Origin: Linnemannia schmuckeri
Lineage: Eukaryota > Mortierellomycota > Mortierellomycetes > Mortierellales > Mortierellaceae
Assembly (NCBI GenBank): GCA_029449235.1
Contig: JANATG010000003.1
Coordinates: 558,001 to 622,000 of the forward strand
Reading direction: 5' to 3'
DNA length: 64,000 nucleotides
Shown here: positions 1-10,696 of the stretch, piece by piece
Numbering within the stretch: the stretch's first letter is position 1
How the letters are laid out: every line of letters begins with the position of its first letter
Notes under the pieces: generated by a model
What the model saw: only the letters and a program-made list of their open reading frames with translations
What the model was told of the DNA's origin: nothing
Databases searched by the model: none
Program-made: the position numbers and the translations under genes

Positions 1-1
1 A

Positions 2-304
2 GAGCGCTACAAAACCGCCACCCCTACCCCATCACCATCCAACAGCCACCACTCACTTATCGTCGGTCACGTAGACTCCTCTAACATCAATTTCATAAAC
101 GAAACCCCCTTCAACATGTCCGGGAGGTACAAAACCGCCGCCGCACCACCATCCAACGGCGACCACCTCCCACTCATAATCATTAACGAATCCCCCTACA
201 TGCGTTGTGAAAAGTGCAAGAACCAGAATATGGCTGATTGGTGCCTCGAATGCAAGTACTGCGAGGACTGCTGCCTTGGCTACGAAGAGAGCATCCATTC
301 ATGA
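2..304 (+). CDS. Partial small Cys-rich protein, 5' end outside window
   Basis: The frame is open from base 2 to the TGA at 302-304, so the first ATG in the window (116) is probably internal and the gene starts further left. The visible 100 residues hold two copies of one module offset by exactly 40 codons. Each begins RYKTA (bases 5 and 125), followed by a Pro/Ser/Asn run, a His-x-Leu-Ile stretch and INE(T/S)P(F/Y). The second copy is about 10 residues shorter. After the repeat comes a Cys cluster, CEKC, eight residues, CLEC, then a Cys and a CC pair, which looks like a small zinc-binding fold. There is no membrane segment. I do not recognise the family. The Cys spacing resembles that of the protein at 1932-2150, suggesting paralogues. 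If upstream sequence is not coding, the gene would be a 62-residue protein from 116. Confidence 0.55.
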   Translation, partial: ERYKTATPTPSPSNSHHSLIVGHVDSSNINFINETPFNMSGRYKTAAAPPSNGDHLPLIIINESPYMRCEKCKNQNMADWCLECKYCEDCCLGYEESIHS

Positions 305-920
305 CTGGGGTTATAACATCCCGTCTTCCTCCTCATCAGTGAGTTCGTTGTCTGAGCTGGAGTCCTCGTCTTTATGAGGCTTTTAAAAAATACCATCGGA
401 CCCTCTGTCTCTCTGAAGCCATCCTGCTCCCTCCTCCTCCCTCGTAGCAAAAAAACATAAAAATTAATAGATACTCATCATAGAACAAAAAAATCGCCCT
501 ATTATCCACGGCGTTGACTGTGCCCTTTTTTTCTTTGTGCCATTCTTTTTGTATTGGAAAGTTGGGAAAAAAGACTTGCCCGTGGTTCCAATGAGTTTGA
601 TCCGCAAAGAAGGAAGCCTCTGCCATCTACATATAGAGGCACACTGTTTCTTTTTTTTTTTAGTCGGTCAAAGTCAGCCTACAAGGGAAGGGAAGAAATA
701 TGTTCTTTTGAGTGTAAAAGGCCCCACGTCAAGATGTACGTTTGTGGCCAAAGAGAAAGAAAGACATAAACTGTGGCTCGTCCTCAGTCATTTTAGCTTT
801 TCTTATCTTCATTCTTTTTCTCTCCTTCTATCCTTTCTACAGCAGCTTATCGGAAGCTATCTCCATCATTCATATCCACGAACACACACTCCGATCAAAC
901 CCCATTCCTAATCGCTAATC
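305..920. other. Intergenic, no gene seen
   Basis: AT-rich spacer with T tracts (for example 649-661). Short open frames here have no coding character. A pyrimidine-rich stretch at 785-840 resembles the leader of the next small reading frame. Confidence 0.5.
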
Positions 921-1241
921 ATGTCGACCTCGCCCATCTCCAACCCCGCTGCGAGGACAATCGCCAAACCACTCATGGTCAATGGCCAAACTACAACCAC
1001 CATAAACTCGTCATCAAAAGCCACTCGTCAAAGACGACCCTCACCTCCGGCAAGATGGCATCCTTAAAACTCACCTCCCAAGGCCACTTGTACCAGCGCT
1101 GTTCTTCGCAAAATTGCAGCCGAGGACCTCAAGGGAAATGAGAACTTTCCTTTACCTTACCGCCCTTCTTTCTTTCCCACATCCTCACCAAAACTCAACT
1201 CAAAGGCGGGAAAAAATAGGTTTCTTTCGGTAGCCCGCTAG
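921..1241 (+). pseudogene. Possible interrupted small gene (one in-frame TAA)
   Basis: An ATG at 921 follows a pyrimidine-rich leader like those of real genes in this window. The frame runs 48 codons to a TAA at 1065-1067, then stays open another 57 codons to a TAG at 1239-1241. Both halves are Ser/Thr/Pro/Lys-rich, and the second includes a helical-looking segment (AVLRKIAAEDLKGNENF). It lies between two small Cys-rich genes but lacks their CxxC pattern. It may be a decayed gene, a real 48-residue protein, or chance. No family recognised. Confidence 0.2.
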
Positions 1242-1931
1242 GCATAACTCAAAGAATAAAACTGATAACACCTGAAAATGTGCTCTCTTTCACGTTGCTT
1301 TTCTGTTCCTGTCAATATTTGCGCTTTGTTCCATTGTTGTCGTGATTTCGGTGTTAAGTTTAGGTCTTATGGCGAGGAGAAGATGAGGTTTCCTCGTTTC
1401 TCTACTAGATTTTCTTATATCCTTCATAAAGGGCCGCAAAAATAACCCCTCCATTGTGCTCATCATCTTTGGTCAATACATGGATAAAACCCCATTTGCA
1501 AATAATCCAATGACCGCAAGAGACCCCCCTTTCCTCCTAAACCCAGGCATCATTCTCTCCTCCCAGTACTCTCACTCATTAAAGTTATAACCAAGAGGTT
1601 TCGTTGCTACTCCAGCTCGAGTAATAAACTTCCTCTCTCTAAGGTATGGCTATCTTGTTCGATATTTGAGACAAACGATCAAGGCGTTTTCTCGCGTTTT
1701 TCTCATATATCTCTTCTCTGATGATCTGAGGGTTGATGGCACTAATGACGATAAGTGCGAAATGAGAGACTATAAAACGGAAACTTGACCTTTCACTACC
1801 TTATCATCCTTTTCACCTCACTCAACTCAGTCTTCTTACACTTCTCAAGACTCTCCCCTGCACAGATTCTATCCACAAAATCAAAAACGCTGCTTAACTC
1901 GCTCTTCCATCAGACATCGTTCCCGAGAACC
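1242..1931. other. Intergenic; promoter and 5' leader of next gene
   Basis: No coding frame. The right end carries a clear TATA box (1771-1777) and a pyrimidine-rich leader leading to the ATG at 1932. Confidence 0.5.
1771..1777 (+). promoter_or_regulatory. TATA box of the small Cys-rich gene
   Basis: A consensus TATAAAA lies 155 bp upstream of the ATG at 1932, followed by C/T-rich leader sequence, as at the other TATA-bearing genes in the window. Confidence 0.5.
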
Positions 1932-2150
1932 ATGCCAGGCAACGCCCACAATGATCTGAGCTTCCCCAAGAACTGTACCGAGGAGGAGTACAAGCAAGTC
2001 ATGGCCCAGGTCAAGCTGCGAGGAGTGAAATACTGTCATAAGTGCATGAAGTTCCGGAAGCGGTTCTGCTTTATCTGTTTCAGGTACCGTCTGAGCTGCT
2101 GCCATGATAAAGAGCGTACGGATACACACGACGTCCCAGAATGTGAGTGA
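1932..2150 (+). CDS. Small Cys-rich protein, 72 aa, putative zinc-binding
   Basis: Single-exon frame from the first ATG after the TATA box to TGA at 2148-2150. A longer in-frame extension to 1785 is in the leader and has no ATG. The N-terminal 30 residues are polar and acidic. The core has CHKC, seven residues, CFIC, six residues, CC and a final Cys near the C-terminus, with many Lys/Arg between. The arrangement C-x2-C-x7-C-x2-C-x6-CC nearly matches that of the protein ending at 304 (C-x2-C-x8-C-x2-C-x5-CC), so the two are probably paralogues with a shared metal-binding fold. No signal peptide or membrane segment is visible. Function unknown. Confidence 0.6.
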   Translation: MPGNAHNDLSFPKNCTEEEYKQVMAQVKLRGVKYCHKCMKFRKRFCFICFRYRLSCCHDKERTDTHDVPECE

Positions 2151-3479
2151 GAAAGAGGAGAGTCTTGAGGGAGCCTTCCTTTCCATATTCCACAGTTTCT
2201 TGCGGGTGTCTTTTTGGTTCGCCCGCCTTGCTCGTCGTAGGATTGTCCAGTGCACAAACAACTTACCCAATACTCCCCTAAAACCTTTGTTCTTTTTCTT
2301 TTGGCACATTTTGAATTTCTCTTGCTGTAATCCAATTTTCCATTCCCTCTTTTTCCCCTCCCACAGTCTGTTTGTCATGAAAATAAAATAAACACGGATA
2401 AAAAAAAATAAGCAAACAGTAATAGAGAATTAACAATATACAGTAGACGGTACCTGATAGTGAACGTTGTAAAGGACGAGGACAAAATGGAGGTGGCGTG
2501 AAGACGCGAAAAAAAGACAAAAAAAAAAGGGAGATTCGACATATAAGATGAAGACATGAAAGAACGTATCACATGGCTTGTCGATGAGCGCATTCAGGAG
2601 ATTTCATAATCAAAATACGTAATTGAGGGGTGAGGGATGTGGATGAAAGAAAAACAAGGGAATAAGAATCTATCCCCTCTTTTATAGCTCATAGAAGAGA
2701 GAGGAGTAGACGCGTTCAGATGTCCACACAGACTCTTTTGTTTCTCTTTGTGCCGTTTATTAAGCTTGGACACAAGGGCTGTTGCTTAGGTGAGGATGTT
2801 TCTGGCAAACCACCCCGCACCCAAAAACAAGGTTTGCAACAATTTTCATGCAACCGTTTGGAGAGGAAAAAAGGAAGTGACTGGCCGAGACACGACCGGT
2901 GGCTGACTCTCCCTGCAATTTTTTTTTTTTTTCTTTTTTTTGTCACCTGTTACTGTTAGGTTGAGTGAGTACAAAGTACAGCCACCCTCTGATATGATAT
3001 GAAGTTGGGATCCTTGTTTTAACTGCCTTGACCTTTCTTATTTCCTTCTTCCTTTTCATTTCCCACAAACGTTTTTTTTTTTTTCTCTCACACACTTACA
3101 CTTACACGCACAAACACACACATACATACATACATACAGACCATCTCGCTTTCTCTTTACACTTCATGAACATATCATAGCAGGAACCCTGCTTCTTACA
3201 CCAGAACCCACATACCACTTCCCTACTCCACAATCACACCTCAGCCCCTGCTTGTCTGTGTGTAACACTCATCAAAGAACTACCCCACACTTCTCCTCAC
3301 TTAACATATCACACTCGACAACTCAACAACCACCCCTCCCTCCTCGATACCACACAAACACACCCTTCTCAGAAAGAGTACAAACCACTAACCCTCGATT
3401 CCCTCGGTTTCCCTCTGCCCCTCCCAGCCAGGCGCAGAAACACACCCATACAAGCAAACACGCCACCATTGACAGTTTG
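2151..3479. other. Intergenic with simple repeats
   Basis: No convincing gene. It contains an A/T run near 2921-2940, a T13 tract near 3072, a (CATA)n run at about 3117-3138 and a C/A-rich leader from about 3180 to the ATG at 3480. Confidence 0.5.
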
Positions 3480-6158
3480 ATGAAGCTGTTCAAGCTGGAC
3501 TTCAACATTAAGGATCGCTACAGAAGAGGTCTGGCCGACGGGGCTCGGTCCAACCGGTCTCCTCAGTCCGAGGTAAACACGTCAGCCAAAGGATCCGTTG
3601 TTTTGCGTTCTTCTTGCTCGTGTGGATCGAGTTTGTTGTTGTTGTTGTTGTTGTTGTGTTGTTGTTGTTGTCGCACTAAGACTAATCCGGCGTAATCCTC
3701 TCTTGCTTTGTCAAACATATCCACTTGGAACGCACCCCTCTCGCTCTGTCCCTCTCTCCCTCTCTCTCACACACACACACACTCTCTCTCTCTATCCTTC
3801 CGTCTCTCTCTCTTTCTATCTTGTCTCTTTAACGAAAACGAACCAACCACAACGCACCGCGGTATCAGGCGACGGCTATCTTGTCCAGCTACCACGACCC
3901 ACACCATCATGCCTCCTCGCCCTCCTCTCCCTCGGCCCTGGTCTCGGCCAACTCGCCATCCTCAAGAGGCGGGCGTGACGAACGAATGGAACAGTGGAAC
4001 CAGTTTGGTTCCTCGTCCCTCGAGGCCGCTAACTCACAGATGTACGCGCAACCACATGCTCGAGGAATAGGTCGACTGAACGGTGGTGGCGGACAAGACT
4101 ATGGATACGACGATCACCATGAGGATGATGCCTCTAATGACGGATACATGTCCTCGTCTTCGTCTTCCTCTGGTGGATCCCTTTCGTCTTCGACCCTCTC
4201 TCCTTCATCGTCGCATTCGTCTGACGATGATGATTATGATGACGATGATGATATGCAAGGAGGAGGTGGTGGCGGAGGAGACTATAGTGGAGCGGAGGAT
4301 TCACAAGACAACGAGTACTCGGGGACGCATCCGTTCAGTATGAGTTCTTCGAGTAAAGGAGGAGAGTATCATGACTATTACCAGGGTAGTCGTGGCTCGG
4401 GAGAACACGGTGGTCTGCTCCCAGCTGCAGCTGCACCTGCGCTCGTGCCCCTATCGGATCGAGAGGCGCTGGAACTTGAGGCCAGACAGCGCCGTCTGGA
4501 ACGCCACGCCGACAAGCGACGTCAGTCTCTGAATGGGAGCCAGCCTGCTCCGTAAGTGATCGTCGTCTTTTCTTTTCTCTGTCTGAACCTTGCGAAAAAT
4601 AGACTTGCATCCAGGACTGCTTTTTTTGTTGCTTATGTTTCGGTGATCTAAGAGGAAAATAATTAGCTCTTGGAGGGAATATCAGTACTGGGGGAACTGA
4701 CGTATCATTGTTTTACACCATCATTTGTATTTTAATAGTCAACCGAGAAGGAAGAAGAGGAAAAAGGGTAAGGATCTCCGGAAGCAAGTCCTGCTCAAGA
4801 ACGCACAGCAGATGCTGGATTGACTGGATGGCAGCGAAGATCTATCCACTCATGCGCTGACTGGACCGGCCGTGCTAGACATGCTACGGAGCGAGGAGGA
4901 ACGAGAGAGGAAGAAACAGAGTGAAGGAGAATATAGGGACTATGAGGAAGATGATGACGACGATGACGATGAAGATGACGGGGAGGAGGAGGAGGAGGAT
5001 GACTATGAGGATGATATTGAGGAGGAGGAAGAGGAAGACGAGGACGAGGACGAGGACGAGAGCCAGCATTACTACGACGATGCCTATAACGATGCAGAAG
5101 GAAAGGAATACGACTCGATCGCCGAATATGACTACGGGTATGGAAACGACAGTAACGAGTCGGGTCGATCGGAGGATGAGCAGATGGAGGACAGAAGCTT
5201 CAGTAACGCGAGTGACGAGGAGAGTGAGGAAAGCGATGGAAGCAACGAAAGCGAGAGCGACGAGGAGCAAGACGAGACCTACTACGACGGAGATGAGGTT
5301 GCCGAAGAGGAGCACAATAACCAGGCACACTTGTCGACATTATCATCATCATCGATGTACGACGACGATGCAAGTGTCTATCGCGACTACCACCAGAACG
5401 AGCAGCGCCAAGTCTCCGAGGGGGGTTACCAGGACCACCTACATCAGTCGGCACCGCCACCACCACCACCACCAGAGCCCAGCAGAGAAGACGACCACCG
5501 CTCTTCGGAGGAGAGCGTGACCAACAGCATAGAGGACAACCAGTATTTCTTAGACGCGGTTCCCGAGAGGAAGATGACGTTTGGTCCGGACTACAGTGAT
5601 GACTCGAACCATCTCTTTGGGTACCCAGCCAACCACAACATTGGCAACAGTAGTCTCCATCGTCAAGCGACTCAAATGGCTTCGTATGATACTGACAGTG
5701 AGGGTGCAAGTATGGCTGGGTACCTCCCTGCTTCTCTTGCCCTTCCTGGCTCTTCGACTCATAAGCCAAACAACGATGAAGACCGTGGTCCGTCTGAGCT
5801 TCTTCCAACATTTGTCAATACCGACGACTATCAACGCCTACAGCACCACCAGCAACAAGAACAACAATATCATCATCAGCAGCAACAACTTGACTATGGA
5901 AACAACAATGAACTTAACGTCTCACCTGAGACCGTCGTCAGTCAAGCCTCCAATCAACTCACCTTTCACTCGAACCCAGCAGAGCAGACTACTCCAGCCC
6001 AGGGAGGAGTAAGTGCCACTACTACCACTACGATAGGCGCCACAAGGCCACGGTCATCATTCCTTGCTCTCCCGGGTCCCATATCCACGTACTGGAAACG
6101 GCTCAAGCGAGGATCGTCATCGACCCCTTCTTCCAGGCCTCCTTCTTACCCACCCTAG
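3480..6158 (+). CDS. Highly acidic, Ser-rich disordered protein, multi-exon, with in-frame TGA
   Basis: Unrecognised protein. Exon 1 is 3480-3572 (31 codons, basic N-terminus MKLFKLDFNIKDRYRRG). Intron 1 (3573-3868) contains a GTT repeat. Exon 2 is 3869-4551 and ends at a GTAAGT donor; intron 2 is 4552-4738. Exon 3 resumes at 4739 and is open to TAG 6156-6158 except for a TGA at 4821-4823. A 72-nt intron (4768-4839, donor GTAAGG, acceptor GAAG) keeps frame and removes the stop, giving 707 aa. Without it the frame is 731 codons containing one TGA. The protein is low complexity: Ser/Asp runs, a poly-Asp/Glu block encoded at about 4945-5060, His/Gln runs near 5845-5890, and a conserved-looking tail (SFLALPGPISTYWKRLKRG). 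No membrane segment. AATAAA lies at 6214-6219. Likely a nuclear or scaffold protein, but this is a guess. Confidence 0.6.
3634..3671 (+). repeat. (GTT)n microsatellite in intron 1
   Basis: About twelve GTT units with one interruption, inside the first intron of the acidic-protein gene. A related GTT run lies at 6629-6658. Confidence 0.8.
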
Positions 6159-7014
6159 CAACTACAGCTGTTTATTTATTTTTGTTTTCTTCCAGCTTGT
6201 GTCGCCCTTTGAAAATAAAATTTGCCACCAATTTGTACAATATGCTTGCATTAACGTCTTTTTTGACATCCCAGGCGGGGAAGGATGGGCGTAAAAAGAT
6301 CGATGGCGGTTGATCAATCTTCCTTTTGTCTCCTCGTTTCCTTACCGACCAAAAACTTATCTTATTTCCCTGCATATGCATATGCCCATTCGCCTATTCC
6401 CTTCCTTCCCTTGTCGTTCTTTCCTTGCGCCCTATCCCTTTCCTCGACCCTCTCTCTCTCCCCCTCTCTCTCTCCCCGCAGTAAGATTTTTACAAACCAA
6501 TGAGACCATACACAAACACACGCCGCACATTTTTTTTGCGCCTTAAATATTTTGAGAAAAATGAGAGCAATACGATCGTCGGTCTTCCCCTCTCTTATTC
6601 CCTCATCATTTTTGTCATCGTCGTAGTCGTTGTTGTTGTTGTTGTTGTTATTGTTGTTTTTCTCACCAACCTGTCTAAACATTTGTGGGCGGGTAAACAT
6701 CAGATTTTGACGTCAACAGGTACAAAACTGCATAACAAATCACAAACAGCACCCATGAAAAAGGATGTGTTTTCCCAGAAAGCAATGTACAAGAGAAACG
6801 CTAGTCGTTTCTGCTGTCGTTTTTGTCATCTTGGGAAGAACAACAATGAACCAAAAAAAAAATAAAAAATAAAAAAATAAACAGATGAATCTGATACCAC
6901 GTAAAATGAGTGCCCATACTTGAGGAGTTTTCTTTCGAAAAATGAGGATGGTATTATTACATATATGTATAGGGGATAGGATAAGTAGGAAAACTATGTG
7001 CAAAGAGAACAAAA
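6159..7014. other. Convergent intergenic region, (GTT)n repeat
   Basis: 3' flanks of the acidic-protein gene (plus) and the first POT gene (minus). It holds the AATAAA at 6214, C/T-rich tracts near 6410-6475, a GTT run at 6629-6658 and A-rich sequence near 6850-6880. No gene seen. Confidence 0.5.
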
Positions 7015-8852
7015 CTATTGCCGTGTCAAGGACATCTCGGCCTCCTTGGCCAAACGGGCAGACTCGTTGATCGAAGGACGAAGCTTACGAGGGGTGTAGA
7101 AATACGAAGCAATGCAGTACAAGAAGAAACCGAAAAGACCAATGCCCGAATATGCCCATCCCTTCTTGGAGGACGAGAAGCCGGCGTCCTCAAAGACAGG
7201 TTCAAAGATCATGATCAAAATCGAACCGAAGGAAGTAGCCAACAACCAGAAAGAAGTTGAAACAGCACGGAATTGACGACCGGCCTCAATGTAGGTGAAC
7301 TGGACACCGGTGGGGGAGAAGAGGGCCTCGCCGAGAGAGAGGACGAACCACTGAGGGAGCTGCAACCAGGCAGAATAGCACTCTGCACAGTACTTGCCGT
7401 CATATTCGGCAGAGTTTTCGAGGGTACGACCGGAGGAGAGGTAGGCCTTTTCGATCATAGGGGCGAGTCCGGCAGAAAGGGCGAAGGAGAGGACGACGAG
7501 GAAGAAGCCGAGGGCCATGCGGCGCTGGGGGCTAAAGTTCCAACCGCGGCGGTAGCAAAAGGGGTAGACGATGTAGCCCAGGATGGGAACGAGGATGACC
7601 AGGAGGATGGTGTTGATGTTGGAGAAGGACGTCATCTGGACATAGGTCTTGTCGGGGTCGTTGCCTCCAAAGAGGGCACCGGACATGAGGTAGTACTGGT
7701 TGGACCATTCGTTAGAGTTCTGGTTGTACAACATCCAGCAGAAAGCGAAGGGGATAACAACGGGGACGAGGACAAGACCGAAATCGCGAACTTCCTCAAC
7801 GAAGACACCACCGTACTCCTCCTCGGCAAAGTTGAGCCAGTGGCCCTTAGCAGCACGCTCCTCCTTGCTGGCCTTGGCGTGGCGACGAGCGGCGAGGATG
7901 GTAGCCTTGATGGCCTTGAGGGGCAAGAACTCACCCAGTGGGGGAACGATACGGTAGAACTTGTGACCAGCTGCAAAGACGGCATAGGCAAGAGCAAACA
8001 CAATCGTGGGGAGCAAGAAGGCACCAGCGTAGCAGGTTTTCTGGCCGTAACAGGGGGTGTCAGCAATCAGAGGGACGGTGAACTGGGTCAAGAGACCTCC
8101 GACGTTAATGGCAATGTAGAAGGTGTTGAAGAAGAAGTCCTTGGCCTGCTCCTGGGCGGGGAGGTACTGATCACCACCGTGGGAGGAGACACAGGGCTTG
8201 ATACCACCGGTACCGATAGCGATGACCAACATAGGGAGGAAGGTCAAGAAGTTGGACCTGGGAATGACGCCGGGGATAGCGAAGACTGTGACCATGATCA
8301 TACCGATCAAGTAGACGCCAGAGAAGGAGATGATGGTCCACCTAAGTCAGGGTTCATCACACAGCAGCAGCAGAATGAGACATTGGAGGTTAACATGTGC
8401 TGAAAAGGAGATAGAAGATCATGCATCTCACAGGCTAGCTGCCATGCATCAGCAAGATAAAAAAAAGAACCCCTTTACCATTTGCCAAGGAAAGAATCAG
8501 AAAGGGCAGCACCCAAGAGTGGAAAGAAGTACGCCAACATTGTAAACGCCGTCGAGTAGACCTTGGCGTTGACCTTGTCCATTCCACTGATGAGCTGGAA
8601 GTACTTGTTCAAGTTGGGCTGAACACCGTAGTAACAGAAGCGCTCACCAAACTCGTTGGGCAAGATGAAGTAGCAGGCCTTGGGCATCTTGTTAGGGTTG
8701 GCCATCAGCTTGGCATCAAGCTCAGCGTTGAGACGGGCCTCGAGTTCGAGGAGCTCGCGCTCGTGGGCGGTCAAGAGATCAATGGCAGTGACCTCATGCT
8801 TCTCGTCGCTGATGGATACCTCTGTGGCATCGATATCGCGCTTCTCGGCCAT
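7015..8852 (-). CDS. PTR2: POT-family proton/oligopeptide symporter, copy 1
   Basis: Imports di- and tripeptides with protons across the plasma membrane (POT/PTR2 family of the MFS). Exon 1 is 8852-8479, intron 8478-8342 (137 nt, GTAAAG donor), exon 2 8341-7015; the product is 566 aa. A hydrophilic N-terminal 65 residues precede TM1, which carries the family ExxER motif (EFGERFCYYG). PROSITE-type PTR2 signature 1 (GAALSDSFLGKW then WT) is interrupted by the intron inside a Trp codon. Signature 2 is FNTFYIAINVGGL. Around 12 TM segments follow, ending in a short cytoplasmic tail (SLTRQ). The start is the MAEKRD methionine, conserved in all four copies; the upstream in-frame extension is leader. 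A TATA box lies at 9063-9058. Copy 2 is the closest relative by length and by its GVIP loop. Confidence 0.95.
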
Positions 8853-10696
8853 CGTTTGTATAAGGAATGAGTGTGCGAGAGCGAGTGTGATGGGAAGGGA
8901 GGGTAGAGAGAGGAAGACAAAGGGGAGACTAAGTCGAGTAGGAGGATGGGGAAGGGAGAGAGGGAAGAAGAGGACGTGAAAGGGAGGGGGGGGGTAGGAG
9001 TGAGAAGAAGAGTTTGCAACTGAGGAAGCAGTTTCTGGAAGGTGGGAGAGTTGCCTTCTTATAGTCCTTTCGAAGATGAAAGAAGAAAAAAGGGAGGAGG
9101 GAGAAGCATGCGATCCTTGGACCATTGTCAATTGCCGAATTGCCTCGATAACAACCTTCCTTCCTCACGACCATTGGAGAAGAACTGGTGTTTTCTGCAG
9201 AGTTGAATGAAGTCTACTGTACTCTAAACGTCGCTTTCTTTCCTCTTTGGCTTTGTTTGTCCTTGAAATGTAAACAGAAACAGAAATCAATGAACAAATA
9301 GGCTCACTTCCTGTGTGATTCTCTCGGTATTTTGTGGCGTTCAACAAACCAAAACCCGAGCAAAGGCAACGAAGGGAATCGGTTATATGCTTATTTAGGT
9401 CGAATATGCATTGTGCCCTTCTTGCTCCATTTAGCGCGAAAGTCTATTCCGACGACCACCACAGGGCATGGCAAAATGCAACGGAGCATTTCTCCCTCAC
9501 GCTCACCTTTTTTGTCTTGGTCTTTGTGTGCTGTTGTTATGGAAGAGTGTTTGCCTGCCTAAAATGGCAGCCTATGCACACCCGAAAGGATAGACCTGTT
9601 AATAAAATTCTACAGACGCATCCCTCATGCATTTTACAGAGGGTAACTAAAAACATACACACATATACAGCGCAAACAAAACAAAGAAACAACACAACCC
9701 CTCAACGAAACGCCCAATGGTGGTTTCTCTCCTCTCGGAAGTGTTCCCGTCTCTCCCTCTGACTTGAATGCTTGTTTTGACCCGTGGACTTTTCTTCTTC
9801 ACCGACTATTCTATCCTATTTTCTCATTTTCTTTCATAACACCTGCTGCGCTAGATAACTCTACTCTAGCGGCGGCGTCAAGCATCAGCCAAAACAGCCA
9901 ACCCCATCACCAACAGCGTCGATCATTCATAGTACTGTACCATCGGATGTGTCTTCGAAACTCTATCTCGCGTACTGATTGTTATCTATCGGTGCATTCT
10001 ATTGTTACTCGCCCTCTTCGCGCGCCGCGTTTTTTTACCTTGTCCGAGCGTCCTAGCCTCGCACACCATGCTGCGCAGAGATCTTCACAGGGGTATATAA
10101 GCAAGAGATCGCCGCCATCCTATTTGTTGTAAGTAGGCTGGTGCAGAAGAACATTGTGCACAGCTGGAGGAAAGAAAGGAAGGGAGACGAATGCGCACTT
10201 GCTTTTTGCACGCCGTAGAAAAGGGTAGAGAAATGTCTGAGTGGAAAAATTAAATTTTCATATGATTGCTCAGTATTAATGGTGGCTGTTCACATTTTGG
10301 TCCGCCCGTTACCGTAGGACACAACAAATATGAAAACGCGTTGTGTGCGCGCCTCTATGCATTTGTTGTGATACATACCTTTTTTCGTTGCACTCAGATC
10401 TTCCAATACCCATATCTTTGGCCTTCATCTATGCACAGGCACTGTGCTTGACGTATGTTTCAGTCAATTGACAGGCGAACATGGCTAATAGTGTGGCATC
10501 TGGCGTTTGATAATCCCATACAATTAGTACATGCACTGCCCATCAACAAAAGAGAACCCAGCGTATAAATTATCAAGCATTGCTATGAATAGTCAGAGAT
10601 GGCACAAAAAAATATTGTTGTTTTTGTTGATTTATTAGGGGATATTTGTATGGTACATAAGGATGCAATAGTAGAAATGGAAGGGGGGTGTCCAAC
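8853..10696. other. Intergenic: promoter of POT copy 1, 3' flank of copy 2
   Basis: No gene. From left to right: purine-rich leader of copy 1, its TATA box at 9058-9063, and two blocks shared with the region upstream of copy 2 (9630-9643 and 9731-9747). Near 10631 a TTTATT gives AATAAA on the minus strand, 60 bp past the stop of copy 2. Confidence 0.55.
9058..9063 (-). promoter_or_regulatory. TATA box, POT copy 1
   Basis: Minus-strand TATAAG, 211 bp upstream of the ATG at 8852. About 40 bp downstream (9025-9006) is CCTCAGTTGCAAACTCTTCT, an initiator-like element also found below the TATA boxes of the other POT copies. Confidence 0.6.

Noticed and set aside
4884..5330. 148-codon minus-strand hydrophobic frame
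   Set aside because: Antisense of the Asp/Glu-rich exon gives Leu/Ile/Val runs by default; it is not a membrane protein gene.
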